In this document: positions 43,477-51,037 of the stretch, one piece after another
How the letters are laid out: each line of letters begins with the position of its first letter
How positions within the stretch are numbered: position 1 is the stretch's first letter
Origin: an uncultured Phycisphaerae bacterium
Lineage (GTDB): Bacteria; Planctomycetota; Phycisphaerae; UBA1845; Fen-1342
Assembly: GCA_937928595.1 (NCBI GenBank)
Contig: CALGJV010000023.1
Span: 1 to 63,589 of the forward strand
Direction of reading: 5' to 3'
DNA length: 63,589 nucleotides
Made by a program: the position numbers and the translations under genes
The notes under the pieces: model-generated
What the model saw: the letters and a program-made list of their open reading frames with translations, nothing else
Databases searched by the model: none
What the model was told of the DNA's origin: nothing

Positions 43477-44654
43477 GGGGCGGCTCCGGCGCGGCGGGCG
43501 CGGATCAGCTCGTGCGCCTTGGCGGCCATGCGGGCGACGAAGACGTCGAGACCATGCGCGCGGGCGAAGGCGTAGCCGGCACGGATGCAGCGTCGGCGGA
43601 ATTCGCCGTCGTCCATCACGCGCCGCAGGCCGGCGGCGAGGGCGGCCGGGTCGCGCAGCGGCACGAGCACGCCGCGCTCGCCGTGGCCGAGCGACTCGGC
43701 GATGTTGCCGACCGGCGTGGCGACGACCGGGAGGCTGTGCCCCAGCGCCTCGGTGATGACGCGCGGGGAGCCCTCGCTGAGCGACGGCAGTGCGAAGATG
43801 TCGGCCGCGTTGTACCAGGCGTTCAGCTCGGGGCCGAGGCGGGCGTAGCCGCGAAAGTGCACGACGCCGCCGAGGCCGTGGCGCGCGACGTGGGCTTCGA
43901 GCGTCGGCCGCAGTTCGCCCTCGCCCACCAGGTCGAGCTCGACCGGGCGGCCCTCGCGGCGCAGGAGCGCGACGGCCTCGATGAGGTCGTCGAGGCCCTT
44001 GCCCTCCCGCAGGTAGCCCACGTACAGCACGCGGACGACCGGCCCGGTGCAGGTGTCGGCCCGCTCGTAGTAGTCGTCCGGCTGGAGCGTGGACAGCACG
44101 ATCGGTTCGACGTGCGGCGTGTAGCGGCGTAGGCGGTCCGCGATGGCGCTGCCGTCGGTGAAGGAGTAGTTGCGCCGCATGATGTACTTCTGAACGGCGA
44201 ACTCGCAGCCGTAGGCCGTGCGGGCGAAGACGCGATAAAGGCCGCGGTACTTGGGGCTGCGGGCGATCATCTCGAACGGGTCGGATGAGAAGTGATAGAT
44301 GAACGGAACACCCCGGCGGCGGGTCAGCCACCAGAGCACATAGCCCAGCGGGGCCGTGCCGCGGCAGTTGATCACGTCCAAACGGCGGGCATGGGCCCGG
44401 AACGCCCGCACGATGGCGCGGGCTCGCACATACGCCTGGATGTGCGTCGTGAAGAACGGCAGGGGGACGACCGTGACGTTGGGGGCCGCCAGGGGTACGC
44501 CGCTGAAGTAAGTCGGCGCGGTGGTGGTCGGTGCGAAGACGGTGACGCGGTCGAAGTGCCGGGCGAACTCCAGCACGTAGCGGGCGTAGCCGCCGTAGGT
44601 GTCGTACGTGCGGCCGTCGGTGTGCACGGGCTCGTGGTAGAGGCCGATGTGCAT
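43470..44654 (-). CDS. Glycosyltransferase family 4
   Basis: 394 residues from MHIGLYHEPVHTDGRTYDTY. DVINCRGTAPLGYVLWWL lies in the N-domain and VLYVGYLREGKGLDDLIEAV opens the C-domain. The nucleotide-sugar site is LPSLSEGSPRVITEALGHSL, with the second Glu of the EX7E pattern. It is likely a surface-glycan enzyme together with the downstream GT4 and the divergent wecA-like gene 164 bases away. Confidence 0.88.
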   Translation of the reverse strand: MHIGLYHEPVHTDGRTYDTYGGYARYVLEFARHFDRVTVFAPTTTAPTYFSGVPLAAPNVTVVPLPFFTTHIQAYVRARAIVRAFRAHARRLDVINCRGTAPLGYVLWWLTRRRGVPFIYHFSSDPFEMIARSPKYRGLYRVFARTAYGCEFAVQKYIMRRNYSFTDGSAIADRLRRYTPHVEPIVLSTLQPDDYYERADTCTGPVVRVLYVGYLREGKGLDDLIEAVALLRREGRPVELDLVGEGELRPTLEAHVARHGLGGVVHFRGYARLGPELNAWYNAADIFALPSLSEGSPRVITEALGHSLPVVATPVGNIAESLGHGERGVLVPLRDPAALAAGLRRVMDDGEFRRRCIRAGYAFARAHGLDVFVARMAAKAHELIRARRAGAAPC

Positions 44655-44779
44655 GCGGTTTCCGCGGGCACTGCTGCTTCTATCGGCACGGTCCGAGCGC
44701 GGCCGTCAGCCCGCCGGGGCCGCACCGGGTCGTGCGGTTCTTAGCTGCGCGGCCGGTCGGCCGCAAGCGGGCGCGCGGC

Positions 44780-44808
44780 TTTTGCGGGTTTCGGGCGGGC
44801 GGTATACT
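44780..44808 (+). promoter_or_regulatory. Promoter for the wecA/tagO-like gene
   Basis: TTTTGC (44780-44785), 17 bases, TATACT (44803-44808). The -10 box ends only 10 bases before the ATG, so transcripts would be almost leaderless, consistent with the absence of a Shine-Dalgarno sequence. Confidence 0.5.
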
Positions 44809-44818
44809 CGCCCGCCGC

Positions 44819-46024
44819 ATGGCTTCGCTGGCCGAGACGCTGCAACCTTATTGGCTGTACGGCCTGATCGCGTTCATCGCGGCCGTGTTCCTGACGCCGC
44901 TGGCGATGCGGATCGCGTTCCGGTACGGCGTGCTGGACATCCCCGATCAGAAACTCAAGCCGCACGCGCGGCCGATTCCGTACCTGGGCGGTGCCGCGAT
45001 CTGCGTCGCGTGGGCGCTGGCCCTGATCGTCGCGATGGTGCGCGGCACCTGCGACGCCGGTGTGCTGCTGCCGATGCTGCTGGGCGGCGTGGCGATGTCG
45101 GTGCTGGGGCTCATCGACGATGTGCGTTCGCTGTCGCCCAAGGTGCGACTCGCGATCGGCGGCGCGGTCATCCTGGTGACGGTGGTGGCGACGGGCGCGG
45201 GCACGCGCGCGGCGGCGTCGGCGCTGCTGGGGCTCAACGCCGTGTTCGGGACGACCTGGGCCCTGCCGGAACCGCTGGCGTGGCTGCTGTCCGTGGCGTT
45301 CGCGGTGCTGGTCGTGCTCGGGGCGTGCAACTCGACGAACCTGATTGACGGCCTGGACGGCCTGTGCAGCGGCGTCACGTCGATCATCTCGTTCGGGTTC
45401 TTCCTGCTGGCCGCGCACCTGGCGGTCTGGAACTACAGCCAGACGGGCGACCCCGTGCGGCTGGTGCTGGCGATCGCGATGGCCGGCGCGGCTCTGGGCT
45501 TCCTTCCGTGGAACTTCAACCCGGCCAAGATCTTCATGGGGGACGCGGGTAGCGTGCTGCTGGGCTACAACTGCGGGATGCTGATCCTGCTGTTCGCGGA
45601 GCGCGAGATTGTCCGCTGGGTGATCGGCGCGCTGGTGATTTTCGCGCTGCCTATTTTCGACACGGCCTTGGCCATGTTCCGCCGTTGGCGCGCCGGCCGT
45701 TCGATCTTCGAAGGTGACCGCAGCCACTTCTACGACCAGCTCGTGCAGCGCGGCCTGACCACGCGCCAAACGGTGCTGGTGTGCTACGGTCTGACGCTGC
45801 TGTACGCGGGCACCGGACTGCTGATGACGTGGGTGCGGCTGGGGGGGAGCCCCGACGGCGGCCCCGTGCCCGTGATCCGCACGCGCTGGGCGGTCCTGAT
45901 GTACGTCGGTCTGATCCTGGTGACGGCCCTTCTGGCGTGGCGGGCGGGGCTGCTGACGCCGGAGGAACGTCGCGCGAAACGCCCGCTCGCGCCCCCCGCG
46001 GCCGCTGACCCGCCGCAGATCTAG
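44819..46024 (+). CDS. Polyprenyl-phosphate GlcNAc-1-phosphate transferase (WecA/TagO-like)
   Basis: 401 residues, about ten membrane spans. Transfers a sugar phosphate from UDP-GlcNAc (or similar) to undecaprenyl phosphate to start surface-polymer synthesis. Family motifs: DIPDQKLKPHARPIPYLGG, LGLIDDVRSLSPKVRL (catalytic Asp pair), NSTNLIDGLDGL, FNPAKIFMGDAGSVLLGY, and the cytoplasmic His loop SIFEGDRSHFYDQLVQRGLT. The DRSHFYDQL form separates it from MraY. The divergent GT4 genes are probable partners. It is followed 9 bases later by the paaF-like gene. Confidence 0.9.
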   Translation: MASLAETLQPYWLYGLIAFIAAVFLTPLAMRIAFRYGVLDIPDQKLKPHARPIPYLGGAAICVAWALALIVAMVRGTCDAGVLLPMLLGGVAMSVLGLIDDVRSLSPKVRLAIGGAVILVTVVATGAGTRAAASALLGLNAVFGTTWALPEPLAWLLSVAFAVLVVLGACNSTNLIDGLDGLCSGVTSIISFGFFLLAAHLAVWNYSQTGDPVRLVLAIAMAGAALGFLPWNFNPAKIFMGDAGSVLLGYNCGMLILLFAEREIVRWVIGALVIFALPIFDTALAMFRRWRAGRSIFEGDRSHFYDQLVQRGLTTRQTVLVCYGLTLLYAGTGLLMTWVRLGGSPDGGPVPVIRTRWAVLMYVGLILVTALLAWRAGLLTPEERRAKRPLAPPAAADPPQI

Positions 46025-46033
46025 AGGCTGAAC

Positions 46034-46804
46034 ATGGCGAATGACCTGACGACCACCGTGCGCGGCGCCACCGGGATCGTCCGGATGGAGCGGGCCGACT
46101 CGCTCAACGCGCTGAGCGGCGAGTTCATGAACCGCCTGGTGGCCGCACTGCGGGCGCACGACGAGTCGCCCGATGTGCGCTGCCTGCTGCTGGTCGGGCA
46201 GGCGCGGGCGTTCGCGACCGGCACGGACATTGCCGAGGTGGCGGAGGCGTCGGCCGTGGACCTGCTGACGCGGGATCCGCTGGCCCGGTGGGACGAGGTC
46301 GCGGCCCTGCGCAAGCCGCTCGTGGCGTGCGTGTCGGGGTTCGCGCTGGGCAGCGGATTCGAGCTGGCGCTGACCTGCGATCTGATCATCGCGGCCGAGT
46401 CCGCCCGCTTCGCGCTGCCGCAGACGGGGCTGGGCATCATGCCGGGTGCCGGCGGGACGCAGCGGCTCGCCCGCCGGGTGGGCCCCGCCGTGACGATGGA
46501 CCTGGTGCTGACCGGCCGGGCCCTGAGCGCGCGCGAGGCGCTGGCGCTCGGGCTCGTCAGCCGCGTCGTGCCGGTGGAAAACTGCGAGGCCGAGGCGCTC
46601 GCGGTCTGCGACGAGATCGCGCGCCGCGCGCCGCTGGCGGTGCGGCTTGCGAAAGAGGCGGTCCGCCGCGCGGCGGAGATGCCGCTGCACGCGGGGCTGG
46701 CGCTGGAACGACAGGCGTACTACACGCTCTTCGCCACCGACGACCAGAAAGAGGGGATGCGGGCGTTTCTCGAGCGGCGCCCGCCCGTGTTCGTCGGACG
46801 CTGA
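46034..46804 (+). CDS. Enoyl-CoA hydratase family protein (PaaF-like)
   Basis: 256 residues. Crotonase fold with oxyanion-hole segments ATGTDIAEV and GSGFELALTCD. It resembles PaaF over its length, including ARFALP-TGLGIMPGAGGTQ and the C-terminus LERRPPVFVGR. Of the two catalytic glutamates of hydratases, the first is kept (Glu110) but the second is Gln130 (LPQTGLG where families have LPE). Hydratase activity may be altered. It sits 9 bases after the wecA-like gene and 24 bases before the paaG-like gene. Confidence 0.85.
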   Translation: MANDLTTTVRGATGIVRMERADSLNALSGEFMNRLVAALRAHDESPDVRCLLLVGQARAFATGTDIAEVAEASAVDLLTRDPLARWDEVAALRKPLVACVSGFALGSGFELALTCDLIIAAESARFALPQTGLGIMPGAGGTQRLARRVGPAVTMDLVLTGRALSAREALALGLVSRVVPVENCEAEALAVCDEIARRAPLAVRLAKEAVRRAAEMPLHAGLALERQAYYTLFATDDQKEGMRAFLERRPPVFVGR

Positions 46805-46828
46805 GACACGGTTCCTGGAGGATGCGGC

Positions 46829-47617
46829 GTGACCGGGACGTTCGCGACGCTGGAAGTCGAGAGCCGCGGCGGCATCCTGACCGTCGCGCTCAACCGGCCG
46901 GGGGCGCTCAACGCGTTCAATGCCGAGATGAGCGTCGAGCTCGCGGCCGCGCTGCGGCACGCCCAGCGCGATCCGGACGTCCGCTGCGTCGTCCTGACCG
47001 GGCGCGGTCGGGCGTTCTGCTCCGGGCAGGACCTGCGGGAGCTGGCGGACGGCCCGCCGCTCGACTTCGGCGCGCACCTGCGCGAGAAGTACAACCCGCT
47101 CGTCGCGCGGCTCCGCGCGCTGGAGAAGCCGGTCATCGCGGCCGTCAACGGCATCGCGGCCGGCGCGGGCGCGAGCCTGGCCCTGGCCGCGGACCTCCGC
47201 CTCATGGCCCGCAGCGCCGGGCTGCGGATGGCCTTCGTTCACCTGGGCCTCGTGCCGGACGCGGGCGCCACACTGACGCTCATGCAGCACGCCGGATACG
47301 GCCGGGCGGCCGAGTTGTGCTTGCTGGGCGACACGCTGTCGGCCGAGCAGGCGCTGGCCTACGGGCTGGCGAACCGGGTGGTGCCGGACGAGGACCTGCC
47401 GGCGACCGCACAGGCGTGGGCGGCGCGGCTGGCGGCGTTGCCGGCGACGGCGCTGGGCTTGACGAAGCGCGCGCTCCAGCGCGCGTGGCTGGCCACGCTG
47501 GAGGATCAGCTCGAGTACGAGGCGTACCTGCAGGCGACGGCCGGGGCCACGGCCGACCACCGCGAGGGGCTGGCCGCGTTTCTCGAGAAACGGCCGCCCC
47601 GGTTCGGCGGGCGCTGA
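46829..47617 (+). CDS. Enoyl-CoA hydratase/isomerase family protein (PaaG-like)
   Basis: 262 residues. The GTG follows GGAGG. Crotonase fold: FCSGQDLRELADG, AAGAGASLALAADLRLMARS and MAFVHLGLVPDAGATLTL. The Asp of LVPDAG fits PaaG-type isomerases, which use an Asp and lack the hydratase glutamates. The pairing with the paaF-like gene recalls phenylacetate degradation, but other paa genes are absent from the window, so another acyl-CoA route is possible. nadC follows after 34 bases. Confidence 0.85.
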   Translation: MTGTFATLEVESRGGILTVALNRPGALNAFNAEMSVELAAALRHAQRDPDVRCVVLTGRGRAFCSGQDLRELADGPPLDFGAHLREKYNPLVARLRALEKPVIAAVNGIAAGAGASLALAADLRLMARSAGLRMAFVHLGLVPDAGATLTLMQHAGYGRAAELCLLGDTLSAEQALAYGLANRVVPDEDLPATAQAWAARLAALPATALGLTKRALQRAWLATLEDQLEYEAYLQATAGATADHREGLAAFLEKRPPRFGGR

Positions 47618-47651
47618 GCCGGAGGCCGTTCCGCGAGGAGAGCAGGCGGCG

Positions 47652-48560
47652 ATGAACGCGTGGTCGGCCCTGACGCGACAGCTCGTGGCGGCGGCGTACG
47701 ACGAGGATGTCGGCGCGGGGGATCTCACCTCCGCGCTGCTGCCGCGGATGGACGCGCCCGTGACTGCGCGCGTCGTGCCGCGGAAGGCAGGCGTGATCGC
47801 CGGGCTGGCGCTCGGGCCGCTCGTTGCCGACGTCTTCGGCGGTCGGCTGGGTGCGCTGCTGCGGTTTGCGCCGGCCGCCGATCTGGCTGATGGCGTGAAC
47901 GTCGCCGCTGGGCAAGTGGTTGCCACCTTGGAGGGGCCGTGGGCGGCCGTGCTGGCGACCGAGCGCACGCTGCTGAACTTCCTGGGGCGGCTCAGCGGCA
48001 TCGCGACGCTGACCGCGCGGTATGTCGCGGCGGCGCGGGCGGCCGCGCCGGGGGTCCGCGTGCTCGATACGCGGAAGACGACGCCGGGGTGGCGCGAGCT
48101 CGAGAAGTACGCGGTCCGCTGTGGGGGCGGCGACAATCACCGCTGCGGACTGCATGACGCGGTGCTCATCAAGGACAACCATCTTGCGGGCGTGCCGCCG
48201 GAACAGCTCGCCGCCCACCTGCGAGCGCTGCTCGCGGGGCTCGCGACCGCGCACCGGCGGCCGGCGTTCGTCGAGGTTGAGGTGGACTCGCTGCTTCAAC
48301 TCGGCGCGGTGCTTACGGTGCCGGGTGTGGACATGGTCCTGCTCGACAATTTCACCCCGCAGGAGCTGCGCTCCGCGGTGGCATTGCGCGATCGGGCCGG
48401 TCTGCGGCCGGGGGCGGGCGCGCGGGCCGTGTTCCTGGAGGCGAGCGGGGGAGTGACGCTGGAGACGATCGCCGCGATCGCAGCGACCGGGGTGGACCGC
48501 ATCTCAGTGGGGGCGCTGACGCACGGGGCGGTCGCGCTGGACGTGGGCTTGGACCTGTAG
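47652..48560 (+). CDS. nadC: Nicotinate-nucleotide pyrophosphorylase (quinolinate PRTase)
   Basis: 302 residues. Converts quinolinate and PRPP to nicotinate mononucleotide in NAD synthesis. Motifs: DEDVGAGDLTSALLP at the N-terminus, ERTLLNFLGRLSGIATLT, the catalytic block DTRKTTPGWRELEKYAVRCG with GGGDNHRCGLHDAVLIKDNH, and EASGGVTLETI near the end. Length is typical. It is the last gene of the wecA-paaF-paaG-nadC run; two adjacent hairpins (48566-48621) follow the stop. nadA and nadB are not in the window. Confidence 0.95.
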   Translation: MNAWSALTRQLVAAAYDEDVGAGDLTSALLPRMDAPVTARVVPRKAGVIAGLALGPLVADVFGGRLGALLRFAPAADLADGVNVAAGQVVATLEGPWAAVLATERTLLNFLGRLSGIATLTARYVAAARAAAPGVRVLDTRKTTPGWRELEKYAVRCGGGDNHRCGLHDAVLIKDNHLAGVPPEQLAAHLRALLAGLATAHRRPAFVEVEVDSLLQLGAVLTVPGVDMVLLDNFTPQELRSAVALRDRAGLRPGAGARAVFLEASGGVTLETIAAIAATGVDRISVGALTHGAVALDVGLDL

Positions 48561-48565
48561 CGGCC

Positions 48566-48621
48566 ACACGCGCTTGACGGGCGCGCGTGTCTGTATTACA
48601 AAATAAGAAATCGTAATACAG
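48566..48621. promoter_or_regulatory. Two abutting inverted repeats downstream of nadC
   Basis: ACACGCGC/GCGCGTGT (48566-48573 and 48583-48590) is followed without a gap by CTGTATTAC/GTAATACAG (48591-48599 and 48613-48621). Neither stem is followed by a T-run, so they are poor intrinsic terminators. The second is strikingly AT-rich for this genome and lies 44 bases before the next ATG, like an operator. TTGACG (48574-48579) and TACAAA (48597-48602), 17 bases apart, could be a promoter overlapping it. Confidence 0.5.
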
Positions 48622-48664
48622 CCGCGCGGAACACGGTTGTGGCACAAGGGTGGAGGGAAGGCGT

Positions 48665-49768
48665 ATGCGTAGCTTGCTGACGGCAGCGGTTTTGTGGTCG
48701 GTGGCGTTCGCGCCGGCGGACGAGCCGGACTGGGCGGCGATGGAGTACACGCCGCACTTCGCGTATCAGGCCGTGGACGGCTCCGGCGCGGGCACGTTTC
48801 CGCTGAATGCTCCGGTCAAGCTGCGGGGGGTGCTGCTGAATCGGGGCGAAGATCTGCTGAATCCGACGCCGGATCTGCCCTCGTTTCTCGGCGGGCAGTG
48901 GCAGGTCTTTGTGCAGGCCGTCGGCGATGCGGATCAGGGCGGGACGGCGCTTTTCATGGCGCAGCGCTACAGCGATCTGCCGTTCGTGCCGCCCGGCCAC
49001 AGCTACACGGCCGAGGAGTGGCTGGCGGAGCTGCATCGGCTGACCCACGACCCGGTCAGCGGTCGGCCGTTCGCGCCGGGTGACCTGGTCGAGGTCCGGG
49101 CGCGGGCGCCGGGGCTCTTCTTCCGCGGCAAGACCAACGTCAACGAGGTGCACCGCAAGACGCCCGCGACCGACTTCGACATCGTCCTGCTCCAAGCCGA
49201 GTATGGTCGGTCGATCACGGAGGTTCCGTTGTCGTTCGTCAAGGATGCCGCCGACCAGTTCATCTTCGACCCGCAGCGCCTGACCGGCTGCGAGTGGTTG
49301 CAGGGGACGCTCGTGCGCTTCAGCGGTGTGACGTTCGTGAGCACGACCGGTTGGGCTCCGCATGCCACTCTCACGGTCCAGGACGGCAGCGGGCGCACCT
49401 TCCCGGTGCGCCTCGGTCGGGGCCAGGGCATCGCGACGTGCGGCGCGCCTCTGGGACCGGTCACGCTCGCCGGCATCTTCGATCAGGAGGACGACACCCC
49501 GGCGGATGGCTGGCAGGGCGGCTATCGCCTGTGGGTGCCCGACTACGCCGGCTACGTGGTTCCGGCCGCCAAGGCGCTGCCCGGCGACCTGAACTGCGAC
49601 GGGTTGGTGAACTTCGACGACATTGACCCGTTCGTCCTGGCGCTGGGCGGCGCGGAGGGCTATCACGCGGTGTATCCGTGCTGTTTGCACGACAACGCCG
49701 ACTGCAACGGCGACGGGGCCGTGGACTTCGACGACATCGACGCGTTCGTCGCGATCCTGGGGAGCTGA
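48665..49768 (+). CDS. Secreted dockerin protein, 367 aa
   Basis: The ATG at 48665 follows GGAGGGAAGG and opens the signal peptide MRSLLTAAVLWSVAFAPA. The body (about 25-300) is beta-rich, with YTPHFAYQAVDGSGAGTFPL and an OB-like portion LQGTLVRFSGVTFVSTTGWA near residue 215. I do not recognise a known enzyme family. The C-terminus carries two dockerin-like loops (DLNCDGLVNFDDIDPF and DCNGDGAVDFDDIDAF). The pseudopilin gene starts one base after the stop, so the two are cotranscribed. Confidence 0.82.
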   Translation: MRSLLTAAVLWSVAFAPADEPDWAAMEYTPHFAYQAVDGSGAGTFPLNAPVKLRGVLLNRGEDLLNPTPDLPSFLGGQWQVFVQAVGDADQGGTALFMAQRYSDLPFVPPGHSYTAEEWLAELHRLTHDPVSGRPFAPGDLVEVRARAPGLFFRGKTNVNEVHRKTPATDFDIVLLQAEYGRSITEVPLSFVKDAADQFIFDPQRLTGCEWLQGTLVRFSGVTFVSTTGWAPHATLTVQDGSGRTFPVRLGRGQGIATCGAPLGPVTLAGIFDQEDDTPADGWQGGYRLWVPDYAGYVVPAAKALPGDLNCDGLVNFDDIDPFVLALGGAEGYHAVYPCCLHDNADCNGDGAVDFDDIDAFVAILGS

Positions 49769-49769
49769 C

Positions 49770-50510
49770 ATGCGCGTGCGGCGGGGGAACCCGATCGGCA
49801 GAGCACCGCGCGCGGCGTGCCCGGTGCGCGGTGCGCGCGCCTTCTCACTGATCGAGCTGCTCGCCGTCGCGGCGATCCTTGCCTTGCTCGTCAGCCTCCT
49901 GTTGCCCGCGCTCGGGCGGGCGCGGCAGCAGGCCCGGATCGTGCGGGTGCATGCGGACCTGCGGCAGATCGGACAGGCTGTGGAGTCGTACGCCTTGACG
50001 CACCGCGACCAGTTCCCGCCGACCCGCGTCGCGTGCGGGACCGATACGCTCTGGCAACTGCCGGTGGAGCTGGCCGAGGAGCGATATTTTCCGCGGGCGC
50101 GCAATGGTGTGCCGCAGGCGGATTTCGCGGACGTGTTCGCTCCCGAACAGTCGTACAAGTACCGCGCGCCGGGCCCGGTGTGGCAGAACGGCCACTTCTA
50201 CGATGCCCCTGATATGGAGTGGAAGCCGCGGGCGCTCCTCTGGGTCCCGGACGACGCCCCGCGGTGCGCGGCGGAGACGGGGCGGTTCTATGCGGCGCTG
50301 CGGGGCGAGCCGCGCAGCCCGGTCAGCTACGCCCTGTGGAGCGTCGGTCCCGACCCGCGGGCCGCGAAGTTCCCGCGGATACCGGGGTTCGATCTGGTAG
50401 ACGAGAGCCGCTTCCCGCTGCCGCGCGCGTTCTGGCTGCAACGGGCGGGCGACGTGGGGCTGATCACGCACTTTCGCACCGCGACGGGGGCGACCTTCAC
50501 GAGTCCATAG
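49770..50510 (+). CDS. Type IV pilin-like (pseudopilin) protein
   Basis: 246 residues. The ATG follows GGGGAG. A basic leader is followed by the prepilin cleavage site A-FSLIELLAVAAILALLVS (Phe +1, Glu +5) and a 20-residue hydrophobic helix continuing into ARQQARIVRVHADLRQIGQA. This N-terminus is typical of the many pseudopilin-like proteins of Planctomycetota. The C-terminal domain (PPTRVACGTDTLWQLPVELA onward) is soluble and unassigned. Ala in place of Gly at -1 is tolerated in prepilins but less common. It is coupled to the dockerin gene and may be exported by or assembled in a type II/IV apparatus. Confidence 0.85.
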   Translation: MRVRRGNPIGRAPRAACPVRGARAFSLIELLAVAAILALLVSLLLPALGRARQQARIVRVHADLRQIGQAVESYALTHRDQFPPTRVACGTDTLWQLPVELAEERYFPRARNGVPQADFADVFAPEQSYKYRAPGPVWQNGHFYDAPDMEWKPRALLWVPDDAPRCAAETGRFYAALRGEPRSPVSYALWSVGPDPRAAKFPRIPGFDLVDESRFPLPRAFWLQRAGDVGLITHFRTATGATFTSP

Positions 50511-51037
50511 CGGAGACGGCGGCGCGGCGGCACTGTTGGGAAAGCCGCCCGCGGCACCCGGCGCGCCGCCTGCCTCCCGTTTTCCGGGTTGCGGGCGAGA
50601 CGCCCCCGCTCTCCGGCAACGGAGACACTGCTCAAGAGCAGTGGCACAAACGCGTCTCCGCAGTCGGCATCGCCGGGCTTGGACACTCCCGCTCGCTAGC
50701 GCCCGGGTTCGGACAGGGTGTTCGCGATCTCCCGTTTTCCCCGTTATCCGCGTTCTTGGCGCTCTTGGCGTCTCTGCGGTCGTCTTCGTCAGGCCCGGAT
50801 TGCGACCGGGCGCCCGTGCCTGGGCGGTTTTTGGGGGGTTCGGCCGGCAATCCCTGCCGATGCGCGGCGTTTTTTGCGCCGGGGGGGCGGGGGGCGGGTC
50901 AAGCCCACGTTTTGACCGCACCGATAAACACTGACGTCGACGGCCTCGCCGGGTACTCGACCGCCGGACGCGCGCACGGGCGCCGCAACCGGGCGGGCGG
51001 CCCGCCCCGCGACACGCAGCAGGGAAGACGGCACCCG
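50511..51037. other. 527-base intergenic region with an 18-base perfect palindrome
   Basis: The clearest feature is CACTGCTC-AA-GAGCAGTG (50626-50643). The surrounding 130 bases contain further short inverted repeats. A ttgaccgcaccgataaac segment near 50912 is a possible promoter start for the coiled-coil gene, but its spacing is poor. No gene is supportable. Confidence 0.45.

Noticed and set aside
44741-48136. 1131-codon minus-strand frame across wecA, paaF, paaG and nadC
   Set aside because: Runs antisense through four recognisable genes and is compositionally random.
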